This document shows, piece by piece, positions 18,015 through 27,154 of a stretch of DNA of 64,000 nt. The stretch's first letter is position 1. Every line of letters begins with the position of its first letter. The notes under the pieces were generated by a model, which ran no database searches, was not told where the DNA came from, and saw nothing but the letters and a program-made list of their open reading frames with translations. The translations under genes were made by a program, and so were the position numbers. This stretch comes from Fulvimarina sp. (GTDB taxonomy: Bacteria > Pseudomonadota > Alphaproteobacteria > Rhizobiales > Rhizobiaceae): NCBI GenBank assembly GCA_002700095.1, contig PACL01000062.1, positions 38,281-102,280 on the forward strand. The letters are read 5' to 3'.

Positions 18015-18929
18015 ATGCGTGGCACCGCTTTCAGCGGCACTCCCGACCAAGTCTCCGATATTGCGGAGAACCATCCGCAGATCGAAGGAGACGGCATTTT
18101 CGGGATCGAACAACGGTGGAGCATGCCGTTGGGAATCTGGCGGGCCCGGCGGGGCTTCGATGTCTGGTACCGCCCGCATGACCACGCCACATTGAGCTTC
18201 GTGCGGTCCGGAGGTCCCGTGGAGCGCGTCGACGGCCGCTTCGCTGGACGACGCGGCGGCGCCCATCCGGACAGTTTCATGCTTTATCCCGGCGGAGAGG
18301 CGCGCCGATACCGGGCCGAGGGACCTGTCTCCATCTGCCAGATATACTTCAAGGCAGAGTTCGTCGCGGCGATCTTCGAGGAAAATACTGATGTCTCGTC
18401 GGTTGGACTTGAACTGCGCGACGACCGGATCCTGACGAAGGATGCCCAGCTCCGCCGGATGGTCGACTTCTACGTCGACCGCGCACGCGACGGGACCGAA
18501 CCACCGTCTCTGCTGGAGGCGCAGAGCCACAGCACGCTGCTGACGATCCATCTTCTGCGTCACCATTCCAACCGGACGGTTCCTTCCGGATCGGCTCGAA
18601 TGGGGCTGGCACCGAAGGCTTTGCAACGTGTCCTGGATTTCATCGAGGCCCATCTTGCCGAGGACGTGTCGCTTGCGCGCATGGCGGGCGTCGCAGGCCT
18701 GTCGCCCCGCTATTTCTGCACCGCCTTCCGCCAGTCGACGGGGCTTCCACCGCATCGATATGTCACGAGGCTCCGCATCGAGAGGTCGAAGACGCTCCTG
18801 CTGCGCGGCGAGCGCCTGGCGGACGTTGCCCTGCTGTGCGGCTTCAGCTCCCAGCAGCATTTCACGTCGAGCTTCCGCCAAGCGACCCACCTCTCTCCCG
18901 GTGCCTGGTTGAGAATGGCGAAGACCTGA
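18015..18929 (+). CDS. AraC-family transcriptional regulator
   Basis: 304 residues. The N-terminal region (about 40-150) has the cupin-like effector-domain pattern YRPHDHATLSFVRSGG and MLYPGGEARRYRAEG. The C-terminal 100 residues form the double helix-turn-helix: VLDFIEAHLAEDVSLARMAGVAGLSPRYFCTAFRQSTG, then HRYVTRLRIERSKTLLL and the second HTH VALLCGFSSQQHFTSSFRQ. It should bind DNA as an activator responding to an unknown small molecule. I chose ATG 18015 (GAGGG just upstream); an in-frame ATG at 17946 lies inside the palindrome and is less likely. The secreted-protein gene 122 bp downstream is a plausible target. Confidence 0.88.
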   Translation: MRGTAFSGTPDQVSDIAENHPQIEGDGIFGIEQRWSMPLGIWRARRGFDVWYRPHDHATLSFVRSGGPVERVDGRFAGRRGGAHPDSFMLYPGGEARRYRAEGPVSICQIYFKAEFVAAIFEENTDVSSVGLELRDDRILTKDAQLRRMVDFYVDRARDGTEPPSLLEAQSHSTLLTIHLLRHHSNRTVPSGSARMGLAPKALQRVLDFIEAHLAEDVSLARMAGVAGLSPRYFCTAFRQSTGLPPHRYVTRLRIERSKTLLLRGERLADVALLCGFSSQQHFTSSFRQATHLSPGAWLRMAKT

Positions 18930-19051
18930 TCTCCGACGACCACCGAACGAACCTGTAAACGGCCGGAAGTAATCGGAATACCGCAAGGGCGGAACGGCTT
19001 ACCCAAAGGGCGCGCAACGAGGCGCATCATCCTAACCTGGGTAACATCGAT

Positions 19052-20278
19052 ATGACGTTCAAACGAGACGGCAGACAGAGCAGCGGCTTCATCGCACTCG
19101 CAATCGTCGGAGCGAGCTTCCTCATTCACGATGCAGCCGCCGAGGTGATCAATCGAGGCGTTGAAGGTAAACCCCTGCACGAAGCGCGCCCCGCGCCCAA
19201 ATCGATCTTTCCGGACCAGCATATCGTCGTAGCCCAGCCATCGCCCTCCGAGGTCAACCCCTCGTTCCTTGGTCCGGTTCTCTTGATGAAGTCGGCGATC
19301 GTCGATCTCGAGGCGGGAAGCGTGACCTTGCCGCTCCGCCCGGGCAAGCTCGCCTCGGGCGAGGCCGTCTGGTCGATCCTCACCGATGTGACGGACGAGA
19401 ACCTCGCCAATCTCCACGGCATCAACTATTCGGCCAAGCTCGCCTACGGGGTCACCGGCAAGGCGTCGCGCAAGGCCCGGTTCGAGAAAGACGGCACCTT
19501 CACCTTCGAGGCGGGCAAGGTGGACTTCTCGCCCGCCCACAGCGTGACGCCGGGCGAGGCGCCGAATTTCTTTCCGCCGACGGCGTTCCAGCCGGGTTCG
19601 GTCGGCGACGCCGACTACTCGCCGCTGGTGGCGCTCGACAACGCCAAGAACGCCGTCTTCAACATGCCGATGGTGGCCTTCGACGTCTCAGCCGAGGCGT
19701 TGGACGCGATGTGCGACGGCAATCCGGACTACACGAAGGTCCATGACAAGGTGCTGAAGATCTGTCCGCGCGACGGGACCGTGACGCTGCAGATGACGCT
19801 CGGCTACACCTTCGGCAAGCCGATCTTCTACATCTCGACCGAAGCGAACCATCCCCTCATCGCAGCGCTCGAGACGGCGACGCTGGCGCCGGCGACGAGC
19901 GACCTGCCCTTCGCCCTGGAGGACGCAGCCCCCGGCGAGTCGGCAGAACGCATCTATGCCATCGCCAACGGTCCGACGGGCATCGACAACCCCTTCCGCC
20001 AGGGTGTCAACAGCGCGCTCTCGGATGCGGGTAGCCACGGGCCGCTGAACGTCCTCGGCGGAATCCCGACGATCAACCTCGACTACAGTCCGATGTGGCG
20101 GCTGTTCCCGGTCAAATGGACCGACGCCGCCATCGAGAAGGGCTACCGGACGAAGATGACCGACGCGATCGCCATCGAGGATGCCGGCGCGAAGGGCATC
20201 ATCGAGAGCCTCGAGGGCGGACCGCCGAAAGCCGTGGGTTTCCTCGTCAATTGCCCGGTCGTCTACCGGGTGAATTGA
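19052..20278 (+). CDS. Secreted protein of unknown function
   Basis: 408 residues. A signal peptide is visible (basic start MTFKRDGR, hydrophobic FIALAIVGASFLI, cleavage near DAAAE at about residue 30). The mature part is rich in beta-type alternation and contains ESAERIYAIANGPTGIDNP, GGIPTINLDYSPMWRLFPVKWTD and an ending LVNCPVVYRVN. There is a cysteine pair in the middle (MCDGNPDY...LKICPRDG) that could form a disulfide. I do not recognise a named family and make no functional claim. It lies between an AraC regulator and another small exported protein, all on the plus strand, suggesting a small accessory unit. Confidence 0.75.
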   Translation: MTFKRDGRQSSGFIALAIVGASFLIHDAAAEVINRGVEGKPLHEARPAPKSIFPDQHIVVAQPSPSEVNPSFLGPVLLMKSAIVDLEAGSVTLPLRPGKLASGEAVWSILTDVTDENLANLHGINYSAKLAYGVTGKASRKARFEKDGTFTFEAGKVDFSPAHSVTPGEAPNFFPPTAFQPGSVGDADYSPLVALDNAKNAVFNMPMVAFDVSAEALDAMCDGNPDYTKVHDKVLKICPRDGTVTLQMTLGYTFGKPIFYISTEANHPLIAALETATLAPATSDLPFALEDAAPGESAERIYAIANGPTGIDNPFRQGVNSALSDAGSHGPLNVLGGIPTINLDYSPMWRLFPVKWTDAAIEKGYRTKMTDAIAIEDAGAKGIIESLEGGPPKAVGFLVNCPVVYRVN

Positions 20279-20485
20279 TCCATGGGCAGCAGCGCGGCGT
20301 AACGCCTTGCGCATCCTGCCGCCGCCAGAGCTTGGCCCACGGCCGCCCGGAGCGGCCGTGACCTCGTCGGCGATCGTCCGACGTGAGCGCCGTTCCTCAT
20401 CCCTGCGGGAAAGAGGCGCACCGCCGGTGGACGGTCGACACGGCCCCATTCCCTTCATCCGAACGAGCGTCAGAGGACTTGCCCG

Positions 20486-20938
20486 ATGTTGAAACGATTG
20501 CGCGCCCTGCTTCTTCTCTGCGCTGGCCTTGCGACAGCGCTTCCGTCGGTCGCCGTGGCGGAAAGCGTCGATCTGATGGTCGGCGATCCGTCCGGCCGGA
20601 ACGTGACATTCACGTTCGAGCGCGATGCGAACCGAAAACCGGTGTCGCTCACCATCACGACGATGAGGCTCGGCAACCCGGGCGCCAAACTCTCCATATG
20701 GATCGACAGGAACCCGGCCGCTCTCCTGTCCCACATCCTGACGGAGCAGGATTGTCGATATTCGGACGCGGGCTCGGCCTGCCGGCTTTCGATCGACGGG
20801 GCGAGCGACAGATACCGCGGGTTTCTGTTGTCGTTCGAGCGCGGGCTGACGGCCCATGTCGAAGTTCGGAATGCCAACGTGATGGAGATGCGGGAGGATG
20901 TTTCGCTGGTCGGCTTCCGGAAGAAGTACCGCCCTTGA
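20486..20938 (+). CDS. Small exported protein, weakly IalB-like
   Basis: 150 residues with a signal peptide (MLKRLRALLLLCAGLATALPSVAVA, cleavage after about residue 25). The mature part has LSIWIDRNPAALL, two cysteines spaced as in LTEQDCRYSDAGSACRLSID, a hydrophobic FLLSFERG, and an ending VSLVGFRKKY. That order (basic/charged strand, CxnC, final GF..Y) recalls invasion-associated-locus-B (IalB) proteins of rhizobia and Bartonella, but the resemblance is weak and the N-terminal IalB half is missing. Periplasmic location is inferred. It is convergent with the permease gene, 44 bp apart. Confidence 0.65.
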   Translation: MLKRLRALLLLCAGLATALPSVAVAESVDLMVGDPSGRNVTFTFERDANRKPVSLTITTMRLGNPGAKLSIWIDRNPAALLSHILTEQDCRYSDAGSACRLSIDGASDRYRGFLLSFERGLTAHVEVRNANVMEMREDVSLVGFRKKYRP

Positions 20939-20982
20939 CCTGCCATCGGTGATGCCTCTGTCGCCCGAGCGCCAGCGCGGCT

Positions 20983-22686
20983 TCAGTCTGCCCAGGGCAG
21001 GACGCCGCGCGGCAGACGGCGCGCGAAGAGCGCCGTCGCGCCCATGATGGCGACGATCGCCACCACCGTCACCACCGCCACCGCCGAGGCGAGCACCGTG
21101 GAGCCGCCGTCGTCGAGATTGAAGACGACGACCCCCAGCGTCTCGTTGCCCGCCGACCAGAGCAGCGCCGAGACGGTCAGCTCGTTGAAGCTGGTCATGA
21201 AGGTGAGGACGGCGCCCGCCGCCGCCGCCGGGGCGAGCAGCGGGAAGAGCACCGTGCGCAGCCGGAAGAGATAGCCGGCGCCGGTCATCCGCGCCGCCTC
21301 GTCGAGCCCCCGGTCGAGTTGCTGCACCGCACCGATCACGGGGCGCAGCGACAGGGTCAGAAAGCGGGCGAGATAGGCGAAGAAGATGATCCAGATGGTG
21401 TTGTAGAGGCTGAAGCCGAGGATCGGCAGCGGCCGGATGAAGATCAGGATGGCGGCGATGCCGAGGACGATGCCGGGCAGGGCGTAGGGCACCTCGGCAA
21501 GCATCGCGAGGCTCTTGAGCAGCCGCCCGCCGCGCCAGACGATCATCGCGGCGAAGGGCACGGCAAGCAGCATCAGGAGGAGCGAGGCGCCGGCGGCGAG
21601 GAAGAAGGAGTTGCGGAAAGCCCGCACCGTCGCATCCTGGCGAAACAGCACCTCGGCGTAGTTGCCGAGCGTCATGGTCTTTTCCGACAGCGGTACGCCA
21701 TAGGCGGTGACCAGAGACGTTGCCACGAGGGCGAGGAGCGGAATGACGAGGATGACGACGATGATCCCCCATGCGGTGATCTCGGCCGCCAGCCGCGCCC
21801 GTCCGAGCCGATAGCGCAGCGCCTGCGACGGCGCGCCGACGCTGCGGAAATCACGCCGGCCGATCAGCAGGGACTGCGCCGCGAAGCCGGCGAAGGCGAG
21901 GGCACCCACCAGGATCGAGAGCACCGCGACGTCGGAGATGATCGACGGGCCGAAGCTCGCCAGCCGCTGGTAGATGAGGGTCGGCAGCACCGTGTAGCCG
22001 GCCGGGATGCCGAGCAGCGCCGGGATGCCGAAATTGCCGATCGCCGAGACGAAGGCGAGGGCGGAGCCTGCGACGAGCGCCGGCGTCATCATCGGCAGGA
22101 CGACAGTGCGCAGCACGAAGAGCCGACCGGCGCCGCAGGCCCTTGCCGCCTCGATCATCTCGCGCGGCAGGCCGCGCAGGCCGGCCCGCACGGCGAGGAA
22201 CACCAGCGGCGCATGCTGGATGCCGAGGAGCAGGATGATCCCTTGCGCGCTGTAGAGCGGGTTCGGCGCGCCGAGCGGCGGGGCAAGGTCGAGGGTGATC
22301 AAAAGCGGGCTCGACGGCCCGGCGAGCTGCGCCCAGGACAGGGCCGTCACCTGCGGCGGGATCATCAGCGGCAGGAGGAACGCGAAGACCAGCGCCGCCT
22401 TCGCCCGGATGTCGGTGAGCGCCACGGCCAGCGCGAAACCCGTCCCGAGGACCAGCGAGATCGCCGTCCCGAAGATCGACGTGACCAGCGAGTGCCAGGT
22501 CGCCGTCCATGTCGAGCCGGCGGCGAGCACCGAGACGAGGTTCGACGGGTCGAGCCGGCCTCCCGGCGCGATCGCCTCCAGGAGGAGGCGCGCCATCGGC
22601 AGGACGGAGACGAGGAGGATGAAGACGACGAGGACGGCGAGAGCCAGGCCCTCGCCGTCCGGTCTGCGCTTGACGAATGCGATCAA
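20983..22686 (-). CDS. ABC importer permease with duplicated inner-membrane domain (FbpB type)
   Basis: 567 residues with about twelve membrane spans arranged as two homologous halves. The EAA loops read EMIEAARACGAGRLFVLRTVVLPM in the first half and RGLDEAARMTGAGYLFRLRTVLFPLL in the second, each the docking site for an ATPase. Duplicated permeases of this kind serve ferric iron (FbpB/HitB), thiamine (ThiP) and 2-aminoethylphosphonate importers. It starts 4 bp after the binding-protein stop, so the two form an operon. No ATPase gene follows downstream on this strand, which is unusual; the candidate is at 16581-17666 on the other strand. Confidence 0.92.
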   Translation of the reverse strand: MIAFVKRRPDGEGLALAVLVVFILLVSVLPMARLLLEAIAPGGRLDPSNLVSVLAAGSTWTATWHSLVTSIFGTAISLVLGTGFALAVALTDIRAKAALVFAFLLPLMIPPQVTALSWAQLAGPSSPLLITLDLAPPLGAPNPLYSAQGIILLLGIQHAPLVFLAVRAGLRGLPREMIEAARACGAGRLFVLRTVVLPMMTPALVAGSALAFVSAIGNFGIPALLGIPAGYTVLPTLIYQRLASFGPSIISDVAVLSILVGALAFAGFAAQSLLIGRRDFRSVGAPSQALRYRLGRARLAAEITAWGIIVVILVIPLLALVATSLVTAYGVPLSEKTMTLGNYAEVLFRQDATVRAFRNSFFLAAGASLLLMLLAVPFAAMIVWRGGRLLKSLAMLAEVPYALPGIVLGIAAILIFIRPLPILGFSLYNTIWIIFFAYLARFLTLSLRPVIGAVQQLDRGLDEAARMTGAGYLFRLRTVLFPLLAPAAAAGAVLTFMTSFNELTVSALLWSAGNETLGVVVFNLDDGGSTVLASAVAVVTVVAIVAIMGATALFARRLPRGVLPWAD

Positions 22687-22690
22687 GCGG

Positions 22691-23674
22691 TCAGCCGCCG
22701 AAGATTTCGGCGAAGCGCTTCTTGTTGGCCTCTTCGTCGGCCAGCGCCTTCTCGGCGTCGAAGGACATCAGCTTGATCTCGTCGCGGGCGGGGAAGCCGG
22801 CGGGACCGGCAACGCCGTCGCGGGCCGGCAGATAGCCCTGCGTGGCGGCGAGCTTCTGGCCCTCCTCGGAGAGGAGGAAGTCGACGAAGGCTTTGGCGGC
22901 TTCCGGGTTCTTGGCGGTCTTCAGGATCGCCACCGGCTCGGTGACCGCCGAAACGCCTTCGGTCGGGAAGACGAAGTTCACTGGCGAGCCCTTGGCCGCC
23001 TCGCGGATCGGCAGATAGTCGACGATGACGCCATAGGCGGACTGGCCGCCGGCGACGGCCTTCAGGATGCCGCCATTGCCGCCGGCCGCCGTCGCGCCGT
23101 TCTTTGCCAGCGCCTCGACATAGTCCCAGCCGAGATCGGGGTTCTGGGTGATCGCCGCGAGATGGACGAGGGCGGCGCCGGAGGTGAGCGGGCTCGGCAT
23201 CGTCACCTGGCCCTTCGCGTCCTCCTTGGTCAGATCCTTCCAGGAGGTCGGCGTCATTCCGGCGCGGGTGTTGTTGACGATGCCGGTGGTGATCAGCTTC
23301 GTCGAGAAGTAGGTCTTGCCCTTGTCGTGGAGGCCGTCCTCGAACCCGCTCGTGTCGGCGTCCTCATAGGCCATCAGACGATCGTCGCGCTTCAGGCCCT
23401 CCATCGTCACGCTGTCTGCGATGAGGAGGAGGTCCGGCTGCGGGCTGCCGGCGGCGAACTCGGCCTGCAGCTTCGCCATCACCTTGGTGGTTCCGTCGCG
23501 CACCCACTCGACGTCGACGTCGGGATTGGCCTTCTCGAAGGCGTCGACGGTCGCCTGCGCGTCCTCGTTGGGCTGGCTGGTATAGAGCACCAGCTTGCCC
23601 GAGGCGGCGAGGGCGGGGGCAGCGGCGAAAAGCGCCGCGAGCGAGACGGCGAGAAGGCTGGCTTTGCGGATCAT
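22691..23674 (-). CDS. Periplasmic solute-binding protein, FbpA/AfuA-type
   Basis: About 327 residues. A signal peptide (MIRKASLLAVSLAALFAAAPALA) precedes SGKLVLYTSQPNEDAQATVDAFEKANPDVDVEWVRDG, the characteristic opening of the class that binds ferric iron, thiamine or phosphonates. The stretches KLQAEFAAGSPQPDLLLIAD, TAAGGNGGILKAVAGG and PEAAKAFVDFLLSEEGQKL match the family. The double-tyrosine iron ligand typical of FbpA is not obvious to me, so phosphonate or another ligand is as likely as iron. I set the start at ATG 23674, preceded by GGAG at good spacing, rather than at 23719. It is the first gene of the operon with the permease. Confidence 0.9.
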   Translation of the reverse strand: MIRKASLLAVSLAALFAAAPALAASGKLVLYTSQPNEDAQATVDAFEKANPDVDVEWVRDGTTKVMAKLQAEFAAGSPQPDLLLIADSVTMEGLKRDDRLMAYEDADTSGFEDGLHDKGKTYFSTKLITTGIVNNTRAGMTPTSWKDLTKEDAKGQVTMPSPLTSGAALVHLAAITQNPDLGWDYVEALAKNGATAAGGNGGILKAVAGGQSAYGVIVDYLPIREAAKGSPVNFVFPTEGVSAVTEPVAILKTAKNPEAAKAFVDFLLSEEGQKLAATQGYLPARDGVAGPAGFPARDEIKLMSFDAEKALADEEANKKRFAEIFGG

Positions 23675-23835
23675 GGGAAGCATCTCCGAGATCGGGTTCA
23701 GGATCGGCGCCAGGGCCATAGCACCGTTCGAGCCTGCGGAGTAACCGCTGCGTCATGACAGAGGCATGACACCCGCGTGACCCGGGCTGAAGCCTCGCTC
23801 GCTGGACCGACGAGCCGGGAGCCGGTGGCCGGGCT

Positions 23836-25230
23836 TCAGGCCGCTTCCGTATTCCCGCGGCGTTCGCCCGCCATCCGCCGGCCCATCTCCTGCAGCTCGG
23901 CCACGGCGCGGTCGGTGGCTGACGGCGGGCAGAGATAGTCGCAGACCTCGTCCATTCGCCTGAGGGTGCGGCAATGGACGTCCTCCATCAGGATGTGGGC
24001 AAACTCGCCGTTGCGGCCGATGCTCCAGAGCCCGTCGATGCCGGTGGAGCGCGCGAAGCGCTGGCGCTCTTCCTCGTAGTCGAGCCGGTAGACGGGATAG
24101 GAGACCGGCGTCCTCATGATGCCGCCAGCGCCGAGATGCTTGCGCCGCAGATGCGGATAGATCTCGCAGATGCCGTCGAGGCAGAGGGCGGCGAGTGTTT
24201 CGTCCGACATCGACCAGTGTTCGTCGCCGATCTCGCAGCCGATGTCGGCGGTGATCAGCGTCTTGCCTTCCGGTGCCAGCCACGGCATCGAGATCGGCGT
24301 CTCGGTCAGCCGGAAGAACGGCATGGAGCGATCCGGCACCCAGAGCATCGTGTCCGGCAGGTGGTGGCGACCTTCGAAATGAAGGTTGACGAAGATCATC
24401 GGCCGGTAGCGGAAGCGCGCCAGATGATCGAGGGCGTCCGATCCCTCGACGAGTTTCGGCAGGACGTGGACCGGCGCCGTCGAGATCACCGCGGAGGCCT
24501 CGATGGTCTCGCCATGGACGCGCAGGCCGCGCGCCCGGCCGTCCTCGACGAGGATCTTCTCGACCGGCGATTCGAGCTTCACGAGATGCCGGACCTTGTC
24601 GAGCGTCGGCTCCAGCAGCCGTGCGATGCCACCCTCCGGATAGACGTGGTAGATGCCGGCATTCTCGGACCGCTCGTGGGAATAACCGATGCAGACCGCG
24701 CGTCCGGTGAGGCGGGCGGCAGCTTTCAGGTAGAGGGTCTTCAGCGCCCCGTTCGACATCTTCTCGCCGACCGCCGGGGAGAGTTCGCTGGCAGGCGTGC
24801 CCGACCACGCCTCGGCAATCGGGATCGCCACCGCCTCGGCGAGGGCGTCGCCGTAGTGGTCGCGGAACCAGTCCTCGGCAGTCCGGAGCTCGGGATGGCG
24901 GAAGCGGCTCGCCACCGCGCCGCGCACGAAGCGCGGCGAGCGCATCAGCCCGAACGGATAGCCGTAGGAGGCGCCGCCGAGATGCACCGCTTCGCCATAG
25001 TGCTTGACCGGGCGGCAGATGTCCGCTGCGCCGAGTGCCGCGGCCAGCCGGTTGTTGACGAAATGCGCGCCGAAGTCATAGGTGAAGCCGGCCGGGTCCT
25101 TGAAGGACGCCATCATTCCGCCGACAGATTTGCCCGCCTCATAGACGGTCACTGGCAAGCCCCGCCGCTGCAGTTCGGCTGCGGCCGTCAGTCCGGCGAT
25201 GCCGGCCCCAAGAATGGCGATCGGATGCAT
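23836..25230 (-). CDS. FAD-dependent amine-oxidase-fold oxidoreductase
   Basis: 464 residues. The N-terminus has the dinucleotide fold AILGAGIAGLTAAAELQRRGL followed by VYEAGKSVGGMM, and then YDFGAHFVNNR. A late FAD-contact block reads RSTGIDGLWSIGRNGEFAHILMEDVH. The arrangement matches NAD(P)/FAD oxidoreductases of the protoporphyrinogen oxidase / phytoene desaturase / UDP-galactopyranose mutase superfamily. Context does not point to one substrate. It is divergent from nothing close: a 310-bp gap lies upstream and 161 bp downstream to the binding protein. The start ATG at 25230 directly precedes the dinucleotide motif, as expected. Confidence 0.85.
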   Translation of the reverse strand: MHPIAILGAGIAGLTAAAELQRRGLPVTVYEAGKSVGGMMASFKDPAGFTYDFGAHFVNNRLAAALGAADICRPVKHYGEAVHLGGASYGYPFGLMRSPRFVRGAVASRFRHPELRTAEDWFRDHYGDALAEAVAIPIAEAWSGTPASELSPAVGEKMSNGALKTLYLKAAARLTGRAVCIGYSHERSENAGIYHVYPEGGIARLLEPTLDKVRHLVKLESPVEKILVEDGRARGLRVHGETIEASAVISTAPVHVLPKLVEGSDALDHLARFRYRPMIFVNLHFEGRHHLPDTMLWVPDRSMPFFRLTETPISMPWLAPEGKTLITADIGCEIGDEHWSMSDETLAALCLDGICEIYPHLRRKHLGAGGIMRTPVSYPVYRLDYEEERQRFARSTGIDGLWSIGRNGEFAHILMEDVHCRTLRRMDEVCDYLCPPSATDRAVAELQEMGRRMAGERRGNTEAA

Positions 25231-25540
25231 GCTGCGTTCCCCTGCCTCGGCCCGGGAGCGCCCGCCGTTCCTTCGGAAGACGGCATTCGTCCTGCACCGG
25301 GAAGCTGCCGCGGCAGCTCCCGACGGCTGGCGAACCGTAAGCCGGACTTCGCTAACGATCCGTTGGCGAGGGGCGAAGGCGAAAAAGCTGCGCGGGAATC
25401 ATCGGCGGGATCGTGAAGAACCGGTTACCAGGCCCATCACGCCCCATCACATTGGCGCGATCACCCGGCGAGGGCTCTGCTGGGTCCGCACCGCTCGACC
25501 GGCGGGCGCCGCCTCCGACGCCCGCGTGCTCGCAACGCCG
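25231..25540. other. Intergenic stretch with a 16-bp palindrome
   Basis: No gene recognised. The perfect palindrome AGCTGCCGCGGCAGCT lies at 25303-25318, 73 bp upstream of the oxidoreductase start. It may be an operator, or the hairpin of an mRNA leader. Confidence 0.4.
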
Positions 25541-27154
25541 TCAGGCCGCCGAATCCCGGTCCGGCAGGAACTGGTAGAGCCAGGTCTCGGTCAGGGTCTG
25601 GTCGCCGCGGCGCAGATAGGCGCGAAGATCCACCGGGTCGACGTCTTCGGCCTTGAGATCGAAGGTCATGCGCCAGGCGGTCCCGACCTTCACCGAATAG
25701 CAGTCGATGTTGGACAATTCGCCCCGCGAGGTGGAGACCACGGCCTTGACGCCCTTGGTGTCGCGATCGAGCTTGGCGACGAAGCCGCCGTCGAAATCGA
25801 CCGCGAACTTGACGACGCCCTTCGGCCTCGGCTGGCCGGCGATGCCGCCGCGGCCGATGCGCGTCGCGGTGACGGCGCTGACCTCGGCCGGCCGCGGCTC
25901 GTCCTTGCCCCAGGTGAGGCGGTAGGAGAGGGGGATCTCGTCGCCTTTTCGAACCGGCTTGCCGGAGACCCAGTAGACGACGATGTTGTCGTGGATCTCG
26001 TCGTCGGTGGGGATCTCGACGAGTTGCACCTCGCCCTCGCCCCAGTCACCCTTCGGCTCGATCCAGACGCTCGGCCGCTTCTCGTAGAAGACGCCGTCGT
26101 CCTCGTAGTTGGAGAAGGCGCGATCGCGCTGCAACAGGCCGAAGCCCTTCGGGTTCTTGTCGGAGAAGCTGGAGGTGCGAACCGCGGACGGGTTGTTCAG
26201 CGGCCGCCAGATCCGCTCGTTGGCGCCGGTCCAGATCGCCAGCCCGTCGCTGTCGTGGACCTCGGGTCGCCAGTCGACGCGGTCCGGCCGGTCGGTTTCG
26301 GAGAACCAGAACATCGAGGTCAGCGGCGCCAGGCCGACGCGGTCGATCTTGTCGCGGGCGAAGAACCGGCTGTCGATGTCCATGACGACCGGGCCGTGCT
26401 TGCCGACATCCATGCGAAACACGCCGGTCATGCGCGGCGAGTCGATCAGGCAGGTGATGACGAGCTCGTGGCCGGGGGTCGTCGAGCGCTCGAGGAAATA
26501 GTCGGTGAAGCGCGGAAACTCCTCCGGCGTCGGCATGGCGACGTCGATCGCGAGGGCGCGGGCGGAGAGGCCGAACTGGTTGAGTTCGCCGGAAGAGCGG
26601 AAATAGGCGGCGCCGAGAAAAGCCAGCCAGTCGGTCTTCTGGTCGGGCGCCATGACCCGGAGGCCGGCATAGCCGATGTCCTTCGGCAGCTTGCGCGCCG
26701 GGCTGTCCTCCGGCATCTCGAAGACGGCGGGGTCGTAGCGCAGCTGGCGCGACTTGTCGCCGTCGACGACATGGATGCCGACGGGAAGCTGGAAATACCG
26801 GCCGAGATGGAAGAGGCGGACGGGCGCCTTGCCGTCGGCGACTTCAAGCGTCGCCTCCGGCCTGTACTTGATCTTCCAATGGGCGTCGAAGTCGATCTGG
26901 TCGAGCACCTCGGGATCGCGCGAGCGCGTCTCGATATAGGGCTGCATCGCCATGCGCCGGGCATGGTCGGCGAGAAGGTCGAAGGAGAAGGGCTTTTCCG
27001 CCGCGAAGGACAAGAGATTGTCCTCGGCAAAGGCGCGGCCTCCGGCCGGCAGCAGGCCGAGGGCTGCTGCGGCAGCGAGGAAGGACCGGCGGCTCAGCCC
27101 GGACGAGCGGCTCGGATGCGCGGCGCCCTCGGGCGCCGCGGAAGGATTTCGCAT
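25541..27154 (-). CDS. Periplasmic glucan biosynthesis protein, OpgG/OpgD family
   Basis: 537 residues. A twin-arginine signal is visible (LSRRSFLAAAAALGLL ... RAFA), pointing to OpgD-like Tat export. The mature part shows the OpgG core: FDLLADHARRMAMQPYIE, FDAHWKIKYRP, FHLGRYFQLPVGIHVVD, GYAGLRVM, FLGAAYFRSSGELNQFGLSARALAID, and TSMFWFSETDRPDRVDWRPEVHDSDGLAIW, with a C-terminal immunoglobulin-like domain. The family shapes osmoregulated periplasmic glucans. The usual opgH glycosyltransferase is not adjacent. I chose ATG 27154, which has TAGGGG at 7 bases; further in-frame starts up to 27202 exist. Confidence 0.93.
   Translation of the reverse strand: MRNPSAAPEGAAHPSRSSGLSRRSFLAAAAALGLLPAGGRAFAEDNLLSFAAEKPFSFDLLADHARRMAMQPYIETRSRDPEVLDQIDFDAHWKIKYRPEATLEVADGKAPVRLFHLGRYFQLPVGIHVVDGDKSRQLRYDPAVFEMPEDSPARKLPKDIGYAGLRVMAPDQKTDWLAFLGAAYFRSSGELNQFGLSARALAIDVAMPTPEEFPRFTDYFLERSTTPGHELVITCLIDSPRMTGVFRMDVGKHGPVVMDIDSRFFARDKIDRVGLAPLTSMFWFSETDRPDRVDWRPEVHDSDGLAIWTGANERIWRPLNNPSAVRTSSFSDKNPKGFGLLQRDRAFSNYEDDGVFYEKRPSVWIEPKGDWGEGEVQLVEIPTDDEIHDNIVVYWVSGKPVRKGDEIPLSYRLTWGKDEPRPAEVSAVTATRIGRGGIAGQPRPKGVVKFAVDFDGGFVAKLDRDTKGVKAVVSTSRGELSNIDCYSVKVGTAWRMTFDLKAEDVDPVDLRAYLRRGDQTLTETWLYQFLPDRDSAA

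Noticed and set aside
17673-18986. 437-codon minus-strand frame across the AraC gene
   Set aside because: Antisense to a clear helix-turn-helix regulator and without any recognisable domain.
21319-22776. Glutamate/arginine-rich frame antisense to the permease gene
   Set aside because: Typical shadow translation of membrane-protein codons; no motif.
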